The notes: generated from the letters alone by a model not told the origin. Counted from the first letter of the stretch, positions 7,044 to 14,427 are shown. The stretch: DNA of 23,594 nucleotides from DATELY01 sp040513115 (GCA_040513115.1 JBEVDW010000224.1:1-23594), one strand, 5' to 3'. Program-made: numbers and translations.

Positions 7044-8425
7044 AAATCGTCATCCTCGGTGCCGGACAGGTCGGTCGCACGGCAGCACAACACCTCGCCC
7101 GCGAGCCCGCAAACGACATCACCGTCGTCGACGTGAACGACGAAGTGCTGCGCGATCTGCAGGATCGTCTCGATATCCGCACGGTCGTGGGCAACGGTGC
7201 GTTTCCCGGCACGTTGGAAGCGGCCGGTGCGCGTGACTGCGATGTCTTCGTCGCACTCACGAACAGCGACGAAGTGAACATGGTCGCCTGCCAGATCGTC
7301 TTCAGCCTGTTCAATCGCGAAGCGACGCGCATCGCGCGTATTCGCTCGGCTGAATACACCAAGCATTCGAGGCTGTTCCTCGACGAGGAGCGTGCTTTTG
7401 CAGTCGACGTCACGATCAGCCCCGAGCAGATCGTCACGGATCACGTGGTACGGTTGATCCAATACCCCGGCGCACTGCAGGTGCTCGACTTCGCCGACGG
7501 TCGTGTGCGACTCGTCGGTGTGCGCGCGACCCAAGGTGGCTTGCTAGTCGGCCAGGCACTGAAGACCTTGCCGGAGCATCTGAAGGGCACCGACGCACGC
7601 GTGGCCGCGATCTATCGTGGCGGCAACAGCATCAAGCCCACGGGCGACACCATCATCGAGCACGGTGACGAAGTGTTCTTCGTCGCAGCCCAGAAGGACA
7701 TCCGTCTCGTCATGAACGAGATGCAACGTCAGGAAGGGCCGGTGCGACGTGTGGTCATTGCCGGCGGTGGCAACATCGGGTTTCGTCTCGCTCAGACGTT
7801 GGAGCGGCAGAACCAGGTCAAGCTGATCGAGCGCGATCCGCGCCGCGCACGACGCATTTCGGAATTGCTCGGCAACACGATCGTGTTGAACGGAGATGCC
7901 GCCGACGAGGAGCTGCTGCTCGAAGAGAACATCGACAGCGCGGACGTGTTCGTTGCGGTCACGAACGCTGAAGAAGCCAACATCCTCTCCGCCATGCTCG
8001 CGAAACGTCTGGGCTGTCACAAGGTCATGGCGTTGATCAACCGTCCTGCATATGCGGAGCTCATGGAAAGCGGTTCGATCGACGTCGCGCTCTCACCGCA
8101 AACGGTCACGATCGGCTCGCTGCTCGCGCACGTGCGCCGCGGCGATGTCGTGCGCGTGCATTCCTTGCGGCGTGGCGCTGCCGAAGCGATCGAGGCCATC
8201 GCTCATGGTGTGCAGGGCGAAGGGCGCGTCATCGGCCGCAAGATCGAGGACATTCCCTTGCCCGAGGGTACGACCATCGGCGCAGTCGTGCGTGGCGACG
8301 ACGTACTCATCGCGCATCACGACACCGTCATCCATCGCGATGATCACGTGATTCTGTTCCTCACCGAACGCCGTCACGTCGATGCCGTCGAGCGGCTGTT
8401 CGATGTGCCGCGGAGACGGCGATGA
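7040..8425 (+). CDS. trkA: Trk potassium uptake regulatory subunit TrkA
   Basis: The peripheral, nucleotide-binding gating subunit of the Trk K+ uptake system. Starting at GTG 7040 gives 461 residues beginning MKIVILGAGQVG, close to E. coli TrkA (458). Two RCK modules are visible. The first Rossmann GAGQVG is at 7-12 with D31 ending the second strand; the second GGGNIG is at 242-247. Each is followed by a TrkA-C domain (EYPGALQV-type segment near 142, and LPEGTTIGAVVRGDDV near 413). The start codon overlaps the uvrD stop as GTGA. The stop overlaps the ATG of a small ORF as ATGA. It works with TrkH, encoded just downstream, whereas in E. coli the two genes are unlinked. Confidence 0.95.
   Translation: MKIVILGAGQVGRTAAQHLAREPANDITVVDVNDEVLRDLQDRLDIRTVVGNGAFPGTLEAAGARDCDVFVALTNSDEVNMVACQIVFSLFNREATRIARIRSAEYTKHSRLFLDEERAFAVDVTISPEQIVTDHVVRLIQYPGALQVLDFADGRVRLVGVRATQGGLLVGQALKTLPEHLKGTDARVAAIYRGGNSIKPTGDTIIEHGDEVFFVAAQKDIRLVMNEMQRQEGPVRRVVIAGGGNIGFRLAQTLERQNQVKLIERDPRRARRISELLGNTIVLNGDAADEELLLEENIDSADVFVAVTNAEEANILSAMLAKRLGCHKVMALINRPAYAELMESGSIDVALSPQTVTIGSLLAHVRRGDVVRVHSLRRGAAEAIEAIAHGVQGEGRVIGRKIEDIPLPEGTTIGAVVRGDDVLIAHHDTVIHRDDHVILFLTERRHVDAVERLFDVPRRRR
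8412..8415 (+). promoter_or_regulatory. Shine-Dalgarno for the small ORF at 8422
   Basis: GGAG lies 6 bases before the ATG at 8422, an ideal spacing. The trkH start 122 bases later has no comparable site. This suggests ribosomes load at the small ORF and are handed on to trkH. Confidence 0.5.
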
Positions 8426-8547
8426 GTCGCAGCCCTGCACGAAATGGCCAGCTGACCATCTGGTCTGCTGGCCCGAAGAGCATCTGGCTTCCTCGCGATT
8501 TCTGGCCAGCTAGCCAACCGGCCAGCCAGCCAGCGCGCCACTCATGA
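8422..8547 (+). CDS. Small 41-residue ORF bridging trkA and trkH
   Basis: This short frame starts with an ATG that overlaps the trkA stop (ATGA, 8422-8425) and ends with a TGA that overlaps the trkH start (ATGA, 8544-8547). A GGAG sits 6 bases upstream. The peptide begins MSRSPARNGQLTIWSAG and contains a PASQPASQPA stretch produced by CCAG tandem repeats. It has no membrane helix and no family I recognise. The double overlap plus ribosome site argue that it is translated. Its main job may be to carry ribosomes through a structured spacer to trkH, not to make a functional protein. Chance is a real alternative, since only one frame in three needs to stay open for 41 codons. Confidence 0.4.
   Translation: MSRSPARNGQLTIWSAGPKSIWLPRDFWPASQPASQPARHS
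8446..8473 (+). other. Strong hairpin within the trkA-trkH spacer
   Basis: GGCCAGC pairs with GCTGGCC (7 bp). After one T-T mismatch, GACC pairs with GGTC around an ATCT loop. No T-tract follows, so it is not a standard intrinsic terminator. Two more direct copies of GGCCAGC at 8504-8510 and 8520-8526 could compete for the same GCTGGCC (8467-8473), allowing alternative folds. Confidence 0.6.
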
Positions 8548-9995
8548 ACCTTCTCCTCGTTCAACGCATCCTGGGTCTGCTGCTGATCCTGTTCAGCCTG
8601 ACGATGCTGCCGCCGCTCGGCGTGTCGCTCTACTACCAGGACGGCAACTGGCAACCGTTCGTCGATTCCATGCTGTCGTTGGCAGCGCTCGGTACGATCA
8701 TCTGGTTTCCGGTGCGCAAACGTGTACGCGAACTGCGCTTGCGAGATGGCTTTCTCGTCGTCGCCGCTTTCTGGGTCGTGCTAGGTCTGGCGGGCGCCGC
8801 GCCTCTCGTGCTGTCCGATACGCCCGAGATGTCACTGACCGACGCCGTGTTCGAAGCCGTATCGGGTTTCACGACGACGGGCGCGACGGTGTTGTCAGGG
8901 CTCGATTCGTTGCCGAAGTCGGTGCTCTACTACCGTCAACAGATTCAGTGGCTCGGCGGCCTCGGCATGATCGTGTTGGCCGTTGCGCTGTTGCCGATGT
9001 TGGGCGTCGGTGGCATGCAGTTGCTACGCGCAGAAACACCGGGCGCGGTGAAGGACGTCAAGCTGACGCCACGCATCACGCAAACGGCGAAGGTCCTCTG
9101 GTTCGTGTACGTCGCGATGACGGTCGTGTGTGCGACCTGCTACTGGTTGGCAGGGATGACTCCGTTCGATGCGATCGGTCACAGCTTTGCGACGCTCTCG
9201 ACGGGCGGCTTCTCGACCCACGATGCGAGTCTCGGCTATTTCAACAGCACGGCCATCAACACGATCGCCGTGATCTTCATGTTTCTGGGCGGTGTGAATT
9301 TCGCCTTGCACTTCCTGGTGTTTCGCTTCGCGCGGCCGCTCGAGTACCTGCGCGACTCCGAGTTTCGCGCGTACTTCATGCTGGTGATCGTATTGACGGT
9401 ACTGGCGACGGTTCTGCTGGCAGTCACGCCGCAGCACGGCCCGCTCGGCTTCGCGTTGGGCAAAGCGCTCTTTCACGTCGTGTCGATTCAATCGAACACC
9501 GGCTTCATCACGGAAGAGTTCTCCTATTGGCCCGGCGCGTTGCCCGTCATTCTCGTGCTGATGAGCTTCGTCAGCGGCTGCGCCGGGTCGACGTCCGGCG
9601 GCATGAAGGTGATCCGGTGGCTGCTCATCTGGAAGCAAGGCGCGCGCGAGGTGCAGCGCTTGATTCACCCGAGCGCGGAGATTCCCGTGAAGATCGGCAA
9701 CAAGCCCGTCGAGTGGCGTGTCATGGATGCGGTCTGGGGTTTCTTTGCGGTGTACGTGGTTCTGTTCAGCTTGCTGATGGTATTGCTCATCGGCATGGGA
9801 GAGGACCAGATCACGGCGTTCGCGGCGATTGCCAGTTGCATGAACAATCTCGGACCCGGCCTGGGCGAAGTCTCGCTCACGTTCACGTCGCTCGCGGATG
9901 CTGGGAAATGGGTCTGCATCGCCGCCATGCTGCTCGGGCGCCTGGAAGTGTTCCCGCTGCTGGTGTTGGTAACGCCGACGTTCTGGCGTCGGTGA
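8544..9995 (+). CDS. trkH: Trk potassium transporter membrane subunit TrkH
   Basis: The K+-conducting subunit of the Trk system, 483 residues, matching the family length. The N-terminus MNLLLVQRILGLLLILFSL aligns with E. coli TrkH, fixing the start at 8544. The four pore loops are visible: SGFTTTGATVL (Gly113), LSTGGFSTHD (around 221), QSNTGFITEEF (Gly320) and NNLGPGLG (around 437). The charged GCAGSTSGGMKVIR segment (345-358) corresponds to the broken gating helix of the third repeat. No Shine-Dalgarno precedes the ATG, so translation probably depends on coupling to the small ORF that overlaps it. mrcB starts 7 bases after its stop. Confidence 0.96.
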   Translation: MNLLLVQRILGLLLILFSLTMLPPLGVSLYYQDGNWQPFVDSMLSLAALGTIIWFPVRKRVRELRLRDGFLVVAAFWVVLGLAGAAPLVLSDTPEMSLTDAVFEAVSGFTTTGATVLSGLDSLPKSVLYYRQQIQWLGGLGMIVLAVALLPMLGVGGMQLLRAETPGAVKDVKLTPRITQTAKVLWFVYVAMTVVCATCYWLAGMTPFDAIGHSFATLSTGGFSTHDASLGYFNSTAINTIAVIFMFLGGVNFALHFLVFRFARPLEYLRDSEFRAYFMLVIVLTVLATVLLAVTPQHGPLGFALGKALFHVVSIQSNTGFITEEFSYWPGALPVILVLMSFVSGCAGSTSGGMKVIRWLLIWKQGAREVQRLIHPSAEIPVKIGNKPVEWRVMDAVWGFFAVYVVLFSLLMVLLIGMGEDQITAFAAIASCMNNLGPGLGEVSLTFTSLADAGKWVCIAAMLLGRLEVFPLLVLVTPTFWRR

Positions 9996-10002
9996 GCGCG
10001 CG

Positions 10003-12309
10003 ATGAAGTGGTTCAAGCGTTTCAAGCTGCGAGTGTGGCACGGCCTGGTCGTGTTGCTCGCGGTCGCTGTGATCGTCGCGCTCGTGTGGATTCTCGCGCT
10101 CGATCGCATCGTGACGAGCAAGTTCGAAGGTCGGCGCTGGACCTTGCCGGCGCAGGTCTATGCCGAACCGCTCGAGCTGTATGTGGGCGAAACGATCGGT
10201 GCCGACAGCTTCGAAGCAGAGCTCGTGCGCCTGGGCTATCAGCGAGTCGCCAATCCGGAGCGCCCCGGCACATTTCGTCGACGCGGAAGTCGCATCCAGT
10301 TCGTATCGCGCAAGTTTCAGTTCTGGGATGGCGCGCAGGAAGCGCAAGCGGCTGCCGTCACGTTCGATAGCAGCAGCATCACGGCGTTGACCGATCCGCG
10401 CGGCACGGAGGTGCCGATTCTGCGGCTCGATCCGTTGCTCATCGGCAGCATCTTCCCCACGCACGGTGAGGATCGCGTCGTGGTGAAGCCCGATGAAGTG
10501 CCACCGCTGCTCATCGCGGCGCTCAAGGTCGTGGAGGATCGCAAGTTCGACACGCACATCGGCGTGGACTTTCTCGCCATCCTGCGTGCCGTGTGGGTCA
10601 ACATCCGCGCCGGACGCGTGGATCAGGGCGCGTCGACACTCACTCAGCAGCTGGTTCGCAGCTACTTCCTCGATAACCGTCAGACGCTGAGTCGCAAAGG
10701 CAAGGAAGCCATCATGGCGATGCTGCTCGAAGTGCACTTCGACAAGCAGGACCTGATGAATGCGTACATCAACGAGATCTGGCTCGGGCAGGACGGCAAT
10801 CGCGCGATCCATGGCTACGGACTGGCGAGCCAGTTCTACTTCGGCAAGCCCTTGAGCGAGCTGGATGTGCACGAGATCGCGTTGCTGGTTGCGGTCACAC
10901 GAGGGCCTTCGTACTACAACCCGCGACGGCATCCCGAGCGCGTGCGTGCGCGGCGCGACATGGTCATCAAGCTGCTCGAGCAGTTCCAGATCATCAGTCC
11001 CGTTGCGGCCAGGAAGGCGCTCGCAAAGCCGCTCGCCGTCACCCATCCGAGCAAGAACGCCGGTGGTTACTACCCCGCGTTTCTCGACATGGTTCGACGC
11101 ACATTGCGCCGCGACTATCGCGATGAGGATCTGACCGAGGCAGGTCTGCGCATCTTCGCGACACTGAATCCCTTCGTGCAAGCGAAGGCGGAGGCCGCGC
11201 TCACGACAGAGCTCGCACGGCTGGATAAGACACAGAAGGGCAAGCACTCAGGCCCGCTCGAGGGTGTGGTGGTGGTCACCTCGCCGCAGAACGGCGATGT
11301 GATTGCGCTCGTCGGTGGACGGCAGGCGGGATTCGACGGTTTCAACCGCGCGCTCGATGCCAAACGCTCGATCGGCTCGCTCGTGAAACCCGTCATCTAT
11401 CTGGCAGCGATTCAGACTGGCCGCTATCACGCAGCCACGGTGATCGAGGATGGCCCGGTTGAGGTGAAGCTCACCAACGGGCAGGTGTGGAAACCGCAAA
11501 ACATCGACCAGGGATTCATGGGGCCGGTGCCGCTGGTCAAGGCCATCTCGCAGTCGTTGAATCTGGCGACGGTGAACCTCGGTCTCGACGTCGGGCTGCC
11601 GCAGGTCGCGCAGCAGTTTCGTCTGCTCGGGTTGGAGCGCGAGCCGAAGCAGGTGCCGGCGCTGCTGCTCGGCGCGATCGATCTTTCGCCAGTCGAAGTC
11701 GCGCAGCTGTTCAACGGGTTTGCAAACGGCGGCTTCCGGGCACCGTTGCGTGCAGTGCGCGCGGTGGTGGATGCGCAGGGCAAGGCGCTCAAGTCCTTCG
11801 GACTGGAAGTGGAGCAGGTGGCCGAGCCCAGCGCGGTGTACCAATTGAATCGGATGCTCGTGCAGGTGATGGAGCGCGGCACGGGCCGTGGCGTCCGAGC
11901 TTACTTGCCACCCGAGACCGTGGTGGCCGGAAAAACCGGAACCTCATCGGATTACCGCGACGCCTGGTTCGCCGGCTTCACCGGCTCGCACCTGGGCGTG
12001 GTGTGGATTGGTTACGATGACAACACGTCCACAGGTCTGACCGGCTCGGTGAGCGCACTGCCGGTATGGGGTCGTGTGATGAAATCAATCGGCACCAGTC
12101 CATGGAACACCCTGGCCCCCGAAGACGTCGATGAGGTCTGGGTCAACTACGACACAGGGTTCGCCGTCACGCCCGAGTGCGGCATGAATCCGGTTCTGAT
12201 CGCCGTGCCGAAAGGCACGGAGCTGGCACTCAGCTCGGGTTGTGCAAGCGGTGCGTTCGATAACCTGGGCGAACGCGCCCGCGAATGGTGGCGGAGAGTC
12301 ATCCGTTGA
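10003..12309 (+). CDS. mrcB: Bifunctional penicillin-binding protein 1B
   Basis: A class A PBP that polymerises and cross-links peptidoglycan. The 768-residue protein has one membrane anchor (about residues 12-34), then a UB2H-like domain (about 55-145), which in E. coli PBP1b binds its lipoprotein activator. The GT51 glycosyltransferase follows with EDRKFDTHIGVD (catalytic E178), GASTLTQQL (209-217), RKGKEA and YINEIWLGQ. The transpeptidase has S459-LV-K462 in SIGSLVKP, S518-L-N520 and K644-TGT. All key residues are present. The SIGSL-KP context and UB2H region point to PBP1b and not PBP1a. A GGTGAG lies 8 bases upstream of the ATG. The next gene overlaps it by four bases and probably encodes its activator. 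Confidence 0.95.
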   Translation: MKWFKRFKLRVWHGLVVLLAVAVIVALVWILALDRIVTSKFEGRRWTLPAQVYAEPLELYVGETIGADSFEAELVRLGYQRVANPERPGTFRRRGSRIQFVSRKFQFWDGAQEAQAAAVTFDSSSITALTDPRGTEVPILRLDPLLIGSIFPTHGEDRVVVKPDEVPPLLIAALKVVEDRKFDTHIGVDFLAILRAVWVNIRAGRVDQGASTLTQQLVRSYFLDNRQTLSRKGKEAIMAMLLEVHFDKQDLMNAYINEIWLGQDGNRAIHGYGLASQFYFGKPLSELDVHEIALLVAVTRGPSYYNPRRHPERVRARRDMVIKLLEQFQIISPVAARKALAKPLAVTHPSKNAGGYYPAFLDMVRRTLRRDYRDEDLTEAGLRIFATLNPFVQAKAEAALTTELARLDKTQKGKHSGPLEGVVVVTSPQNGDVIALVGGRQAGFDGFNRALDAKRSIGSLVKPVIYLAAIQTGRYHAATVIEDGPVEVKLTNGQVWKPQNIDQGFMGPVPLVKAISQSLNLATVNLGLDVGLPQVAQQFRLLGLEREPKQVPALLLGAIDLSPVEVAQLFNGFANGGFRAPLRAVRAVVDAQGKALKSFGLEVEQVAEPSAVYQLNRMLVQVMERGTGRGVRAYLPPETVVAGKTGTSSDYRDAWFAGFTGSHLGVVWIGYDDNTSTGLTGSVSALPVWGRVMKSIGTSPWNTLAPEDVDEVWVNYDTGFAVTPECGMNPVLIAVPKGTELALSSGCASGAFDNLGERAREWWRRVIR

Positions 12310-12866
12310 GAACGTCCATTGGTCTTGCAGTGCGACTGTGCGCACTGGCAGTGGTATGCACTGCGTGCGCAGTACCCGAACCCTATCGCCCGCCTGCCCC
12401 TGCCCCCGGGCCGAGCCCCGGGTCCGCCCCGACTGTTCCTCCCTCGCCGCCGGCAACGCAACCGACGCCACCGCCTCCGGTTGTTGAATCGCGCCCGCTA
12501 CCTGAGCCCAGCGCGCCGGTCGTTCGCGAGCCCGTTCTTGGCCCAGCAGCGAAGTCACTGGTGGCGCAGGCCCAGAGTCAATTGGCGGCCCGTAACTATC
12601 CGGTGGCCTCTGCCAGCATCGAGCGCGCGTTGCGCATCGAGCCCGAAAATCCTTTGCTGTGGTTGGAGCTCGCGAAAGTTCGCCAGGCGGAGGGCAACTA
12701 TTCGCAGGCGGAGAACCTTGCTCGTCGTGCCCTGTCGCGCTCGACGCAAGCACCGAAAGCTCAAGCGACGGCCTGGAGCCTCATCGCCGAGTCGTATCGA
12801 GCTCGAGGTCGCAATACCGAGGCCCGCCAGGCGCAGGCGAGGTCCGAAATGCTGAGCGGTGGATGA
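12306..12866 (+). CDS. lpoP: LpoP-like TPR lipoprotein, probable PBP1b activator
   Basis: A 186-residue exported protein if read from TTG 12306, which overlaps the mrcB stop as TTGA and has a GGAG 9 bases upstream. An in-frame ATG at 12285 would add seven residues. The signal peptide ends in VVCTAC, so Cys21 is the likely lipidated residue, although Cys instead of Leu/Val at -3 is a poor lipobox. A Pro-rich linker (about 24-72) follows, then TPR-like helices (about 80-180: NYPVASASIERALRIEPENPLLWLELA and NYSQAENLARRAL). Gene position after mrcB, Pro-rich linker and TPRs match LpoP, the outer-membrane PBP1b activator described in Pseudomonas aeruginosa. The function is inferred from layout. 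Confidence 0.7.
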   Translation: MRTSIGLAVRLCALAVVCTACAVPEPYRPPAPAPGPSPGSAPTVPPSPPATQPTPPPPVVESRPLPEPSAPVVREPVLGPAAKSLVAQAQSQLAARNYPVASASIERALRIEPENPLLWLELAKVRQAEGNYSQAENLARRALSRSTQAPKAQATAWSLIAESYRARGRNTEARQAQARSEMLSGG

Positions 12867-12875
12867 GGGAGCCTT

Positions 12876-12954
12876 GGTTGGGAAGGTCTTGGGCGCGGCA
12901 GGCGTCAGGTCCCCGGCCCAGGTTTTCCAACTCCTCCGTCCGGCCTTCCTAACC
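12876..12954 (+). other. Two-helix structured spacer between lpoP and dtd
   Basis: GGTTGGGAAGG (12876-12886) can pair with CCTTCCTAACC (12944-12954), 11 bp with one G-U. Just inside, CTTGGGC (12888-12894) pairs with GCCCAGG (12916-12922), also with one G-U. No T-tract follows. It could be the end of the uvrD-lpoP transcript or an RNA control element for dtd. Confidence 0.35.
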
Positions 12955-12968
12955 CAGCGCCTTCCTCC

Positions 12969-13424
12969 ATGATCGCCCTTCTGCAACGCGTAACGCAGGC
13001 GCAGGTGAGTGTCGACGGCACCGTGATCGGCCGCATCGGCGCGGGCCTGATGGTGCTCGTCGGGGTCCAACGCGGCGATGGCGAGACGGAGAGCGCGCGA
13101 CTGCTGGAGCGGTTGCTGAGCTATCGCGTGTTTGCCGACGAGGCCGGCCGCATGAATCGAAGCGTGCTCGACGTGCAAGGCGGCTTGCTGCTCGTCCCGC
13201 AGTTCACGTTGGCGGCGGACACTCGCAGCGGCACGCGCCCCGGATTCAGCACCGCCGCACCGCCCGAAGAAGGCCGCCGCTGGTTCGAGCATTTCCTGGC
13301 CGCCGCCCGCCGCGAGCCTGTGCAGGTCGAAGCCGGACAGTTCGGCGCGGATATGCAGGTCAGCCTCACCAACGACGGACCCGTCACGTTCTGGCTGGAA
13401 GTGCGCCCCCCGACCGTCGCCTGA
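12969..13424 (+). CDS. dtd: D-aminoacyl-tRNA deacylase
   Basis: Removes D-amino acids (and glycine from mischarged tRNA-Ala) from tRNA in the cytoplasm. The 151-residue protein has the standard DTD length and starts MIALLQRVTQAQVSVDG. The C-terminal cross-subunit motif N-DGPVTFWLE is intact (133 onward). The other active-site motif, normally SQFTL, reads PQFTL here (VPQFTLAADTRSGTRP), a Ser-to-Pro change at a highly conserved but, as I recall, non-nucleophilic position. No Shine-Dalgarno is present; the bases before the ATG are GCCTTCCTCC, as upstream of the VanZ-like gene. It is convergent with the next gene. Confidence 0.95.
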   Translation: MIALLQRVTQAQVSVDGTVIGRIGAGLMVLVGVQRGDGETESARLLERLLSYRVFADEAGRMNRSVLDVQGGLLLVPQFTLAADTRSGTRPGFSTAAPPEEGRRWFEHFLAAARREPVQVEAGQFGADMQVSLTNDGPVTFWLEVRPPTVA

Positions 13425-13439
13425 ACCGCCGTTCGCCCA

Positions 13440-13455
13440 GACCGCTCAAGCGGTC
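13440..13455. terminator. Hairpin between convergent genes, possible bidirectional terminator
   Basis: GACCGC and GCGGTC form a perfect stem around TCAA. It lies between the dtd stop (13424) and the stop of the minus-strand membrane gene (13446), overlapping the latter. No strong T-run occurs on either side, so terminator activity is tentative. Confidence 0.35.
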
Positions 13456-14249
13456 CGTTCCAAGCCCGAGACACGAAACTCCGTAACCCTCGCCGCGGCC
13501 GGGATGCAGAGCTTCACGCTGACCAGGTACGCGATCATCAGCGACAGCGCGAACGTCACAAGGGATGCGGGAACGGTGATCTCGAGACCACGCCCCGAAT
13601 TGATTGCGAGCCACGTCGGCCAGCCCACACCACCCAGTGCGAGAACTTGCGTCACGGGGATGGCGAGCAGGAGCATCAGGCCGCGAATGCCGGCAAAAAC
13701 ATCTCTCCACACGTATACGAGCGCCCCTATGAGGATCGGCATGAGCGCGTTGCCCATGGCCTGCCACAGCGGAAAACCCAGCACTTTGAATGGCTGCGGC
13801 CCGTAGTAGGCGTACACGCCGAGCTGCAGCACGGGAATTTCGAGCAGGAAGTTCGTGAACCAGGCGAAGGCGTAGAACTTCCAGAATTGCGTCTGCGTCA
13901 TCCCTTCGCTGAAGCGCTTGTAGACCCAGTAGCCCTGGCCCCCCAGATAGCAGGGGTACGCGGCCAGCATCCACAGCGGCACGGACACGTTGAACAGCCG
14001 GTAGAGGGGCGTGTGTCCGTATTGGGGATACCAGACAGCGCCGAGAACATCCCACAGACACTCCGTCAGCGAAGCCACCGTGGCACCCGCCATGATCAGC
14101 ACGGGTATGAAGCTTTGGGTCCGGCGGGCTTCCTTCAGGATCCACACCATCACCGCGGCCAGCACCACGAAGTTCACAACCAGCATGACGCCGTATATGG
14201 GCGGCATGACCATCTCGTGCGGTGGTGCGGGAATCTGGTTTTGCAGCAT
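13446..14249 (-). CDS. Uncharacterised seven-helix membrane protein
   Basis: A 267-residue integral membrane protein with about seven helices (near 17-38, 46-68, 90-110, 125-145, 165-182, 189-207 and 226-246). The loops are rich in aromatic residues, for example DVLGAVWYPQYGHTPLYRLF, YLGGQGYWVYKRF and YAYYGPQPFKVLGFPLW. I do not recognise a named family and assign no function. The start at 14249 (MLQNQ) is chosen because GGGGGA lies 5 bases upstream on this strand. The ATG at 14270 adds seven residues and has no ribosome site. It points away from tatA and converges on dtd. Confidence 0.8.
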   Translation of the reverse strand: MLQNQIPAPPHEMVMPPIYGVMLVVNFVVLAAVMVWILKEARRTQSFIPVLIMAGATVASLTECLWDVLGAVWYPQYGHTPLYRLFNVSVPLWMLAAYPCYLGGQGYWVYKRFSEGMTQTQFWKFYAFAWFTNFLLEIPVLQLGVYAYYGPQPFKVLGFPLWQAMGNALMPILIGALVYVWRDVFAGIRGLMLLLAIPVTQVLALGGVGWPTWLAINSGRGLEITVPASLVTFALSLMIAYLVSVKLCIPAAARVTEFRVSGLERTA

Positions 14250-14254
14250 GTCTA

Positions 14255-14260
14255 TCCCCC
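14255..14260 (-). promoter_or_regulatory. Ribosome binding site deciding the start of the seven-helix protein
   Basis: GGGGGA read on the minus strand, 5 bases before the ATG at 14249. It favours that start over the upstream ATG at 14270. Confidence 0.55.
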
Positions 14261-14338
14261 GTCGAGCCATTCGGTGCTTGAACGCGCCTGTAGGACTGCT
14301 TCTATCTGCGCCGCTGAATTAGCGCAAGGTTCTGCCCC

Positions 14339-14357
14339 GTCGGCTGCGGGAGCCGAC
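14339..14357. other. Hairpin in the divergent spacer upstream of tatA
   Basis: GTCGGCT and AGCCGAC form a perfect 7-bp stem with a GCGGG loop in the 207-base divergent spacer. It may lie in the leader of the membrane-protein gene or be a protein site. No T-tract follows. Confidence 0.35.
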
Positions 14358-14421
14358 AAGAAGCACCCACAACCGCCCGCGAATGCGAACCCATGCACCG
14401 GATCGCCCCTTGGCGTTGGCG

Positions 14422-14427
14422 TATGAT
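14422..14427 (+). promoter_or_regulatory. Possible -10 element of tatABC
   Basis: TATGAT lies 29 bases before the tatA ATG, giving room for a short leader that contains GGGAGAG (ribosome site, 5 bases before the ATG). No convincing -35 hexamer is visible at the matching distance. Confidence 0.4.

Noticed and set aside
8446..8473. Intrinsic terminator between trkA and trkH
   Set aside because: The stem is strong but no T-run follows, and trkH lacks its own ribosome site, which favours read-through and coupling.
9883..11247. 454-codon open frame on the minus strand
   Set aside because: It is an antisense shadow of trkH/mrcB caused by GC-rich codon use; its translation is Arg/Gln/His-rich and matches no family.
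12285..12305. ATG at 12285 as the start of the TPR lipoprotein
   Set aside because: It lies inside mrcB without a ribosome site and would put charged residues before the signal peptide. The TTG at 12306 has GGAG and a stop/start overlap. It cannot be excluded.
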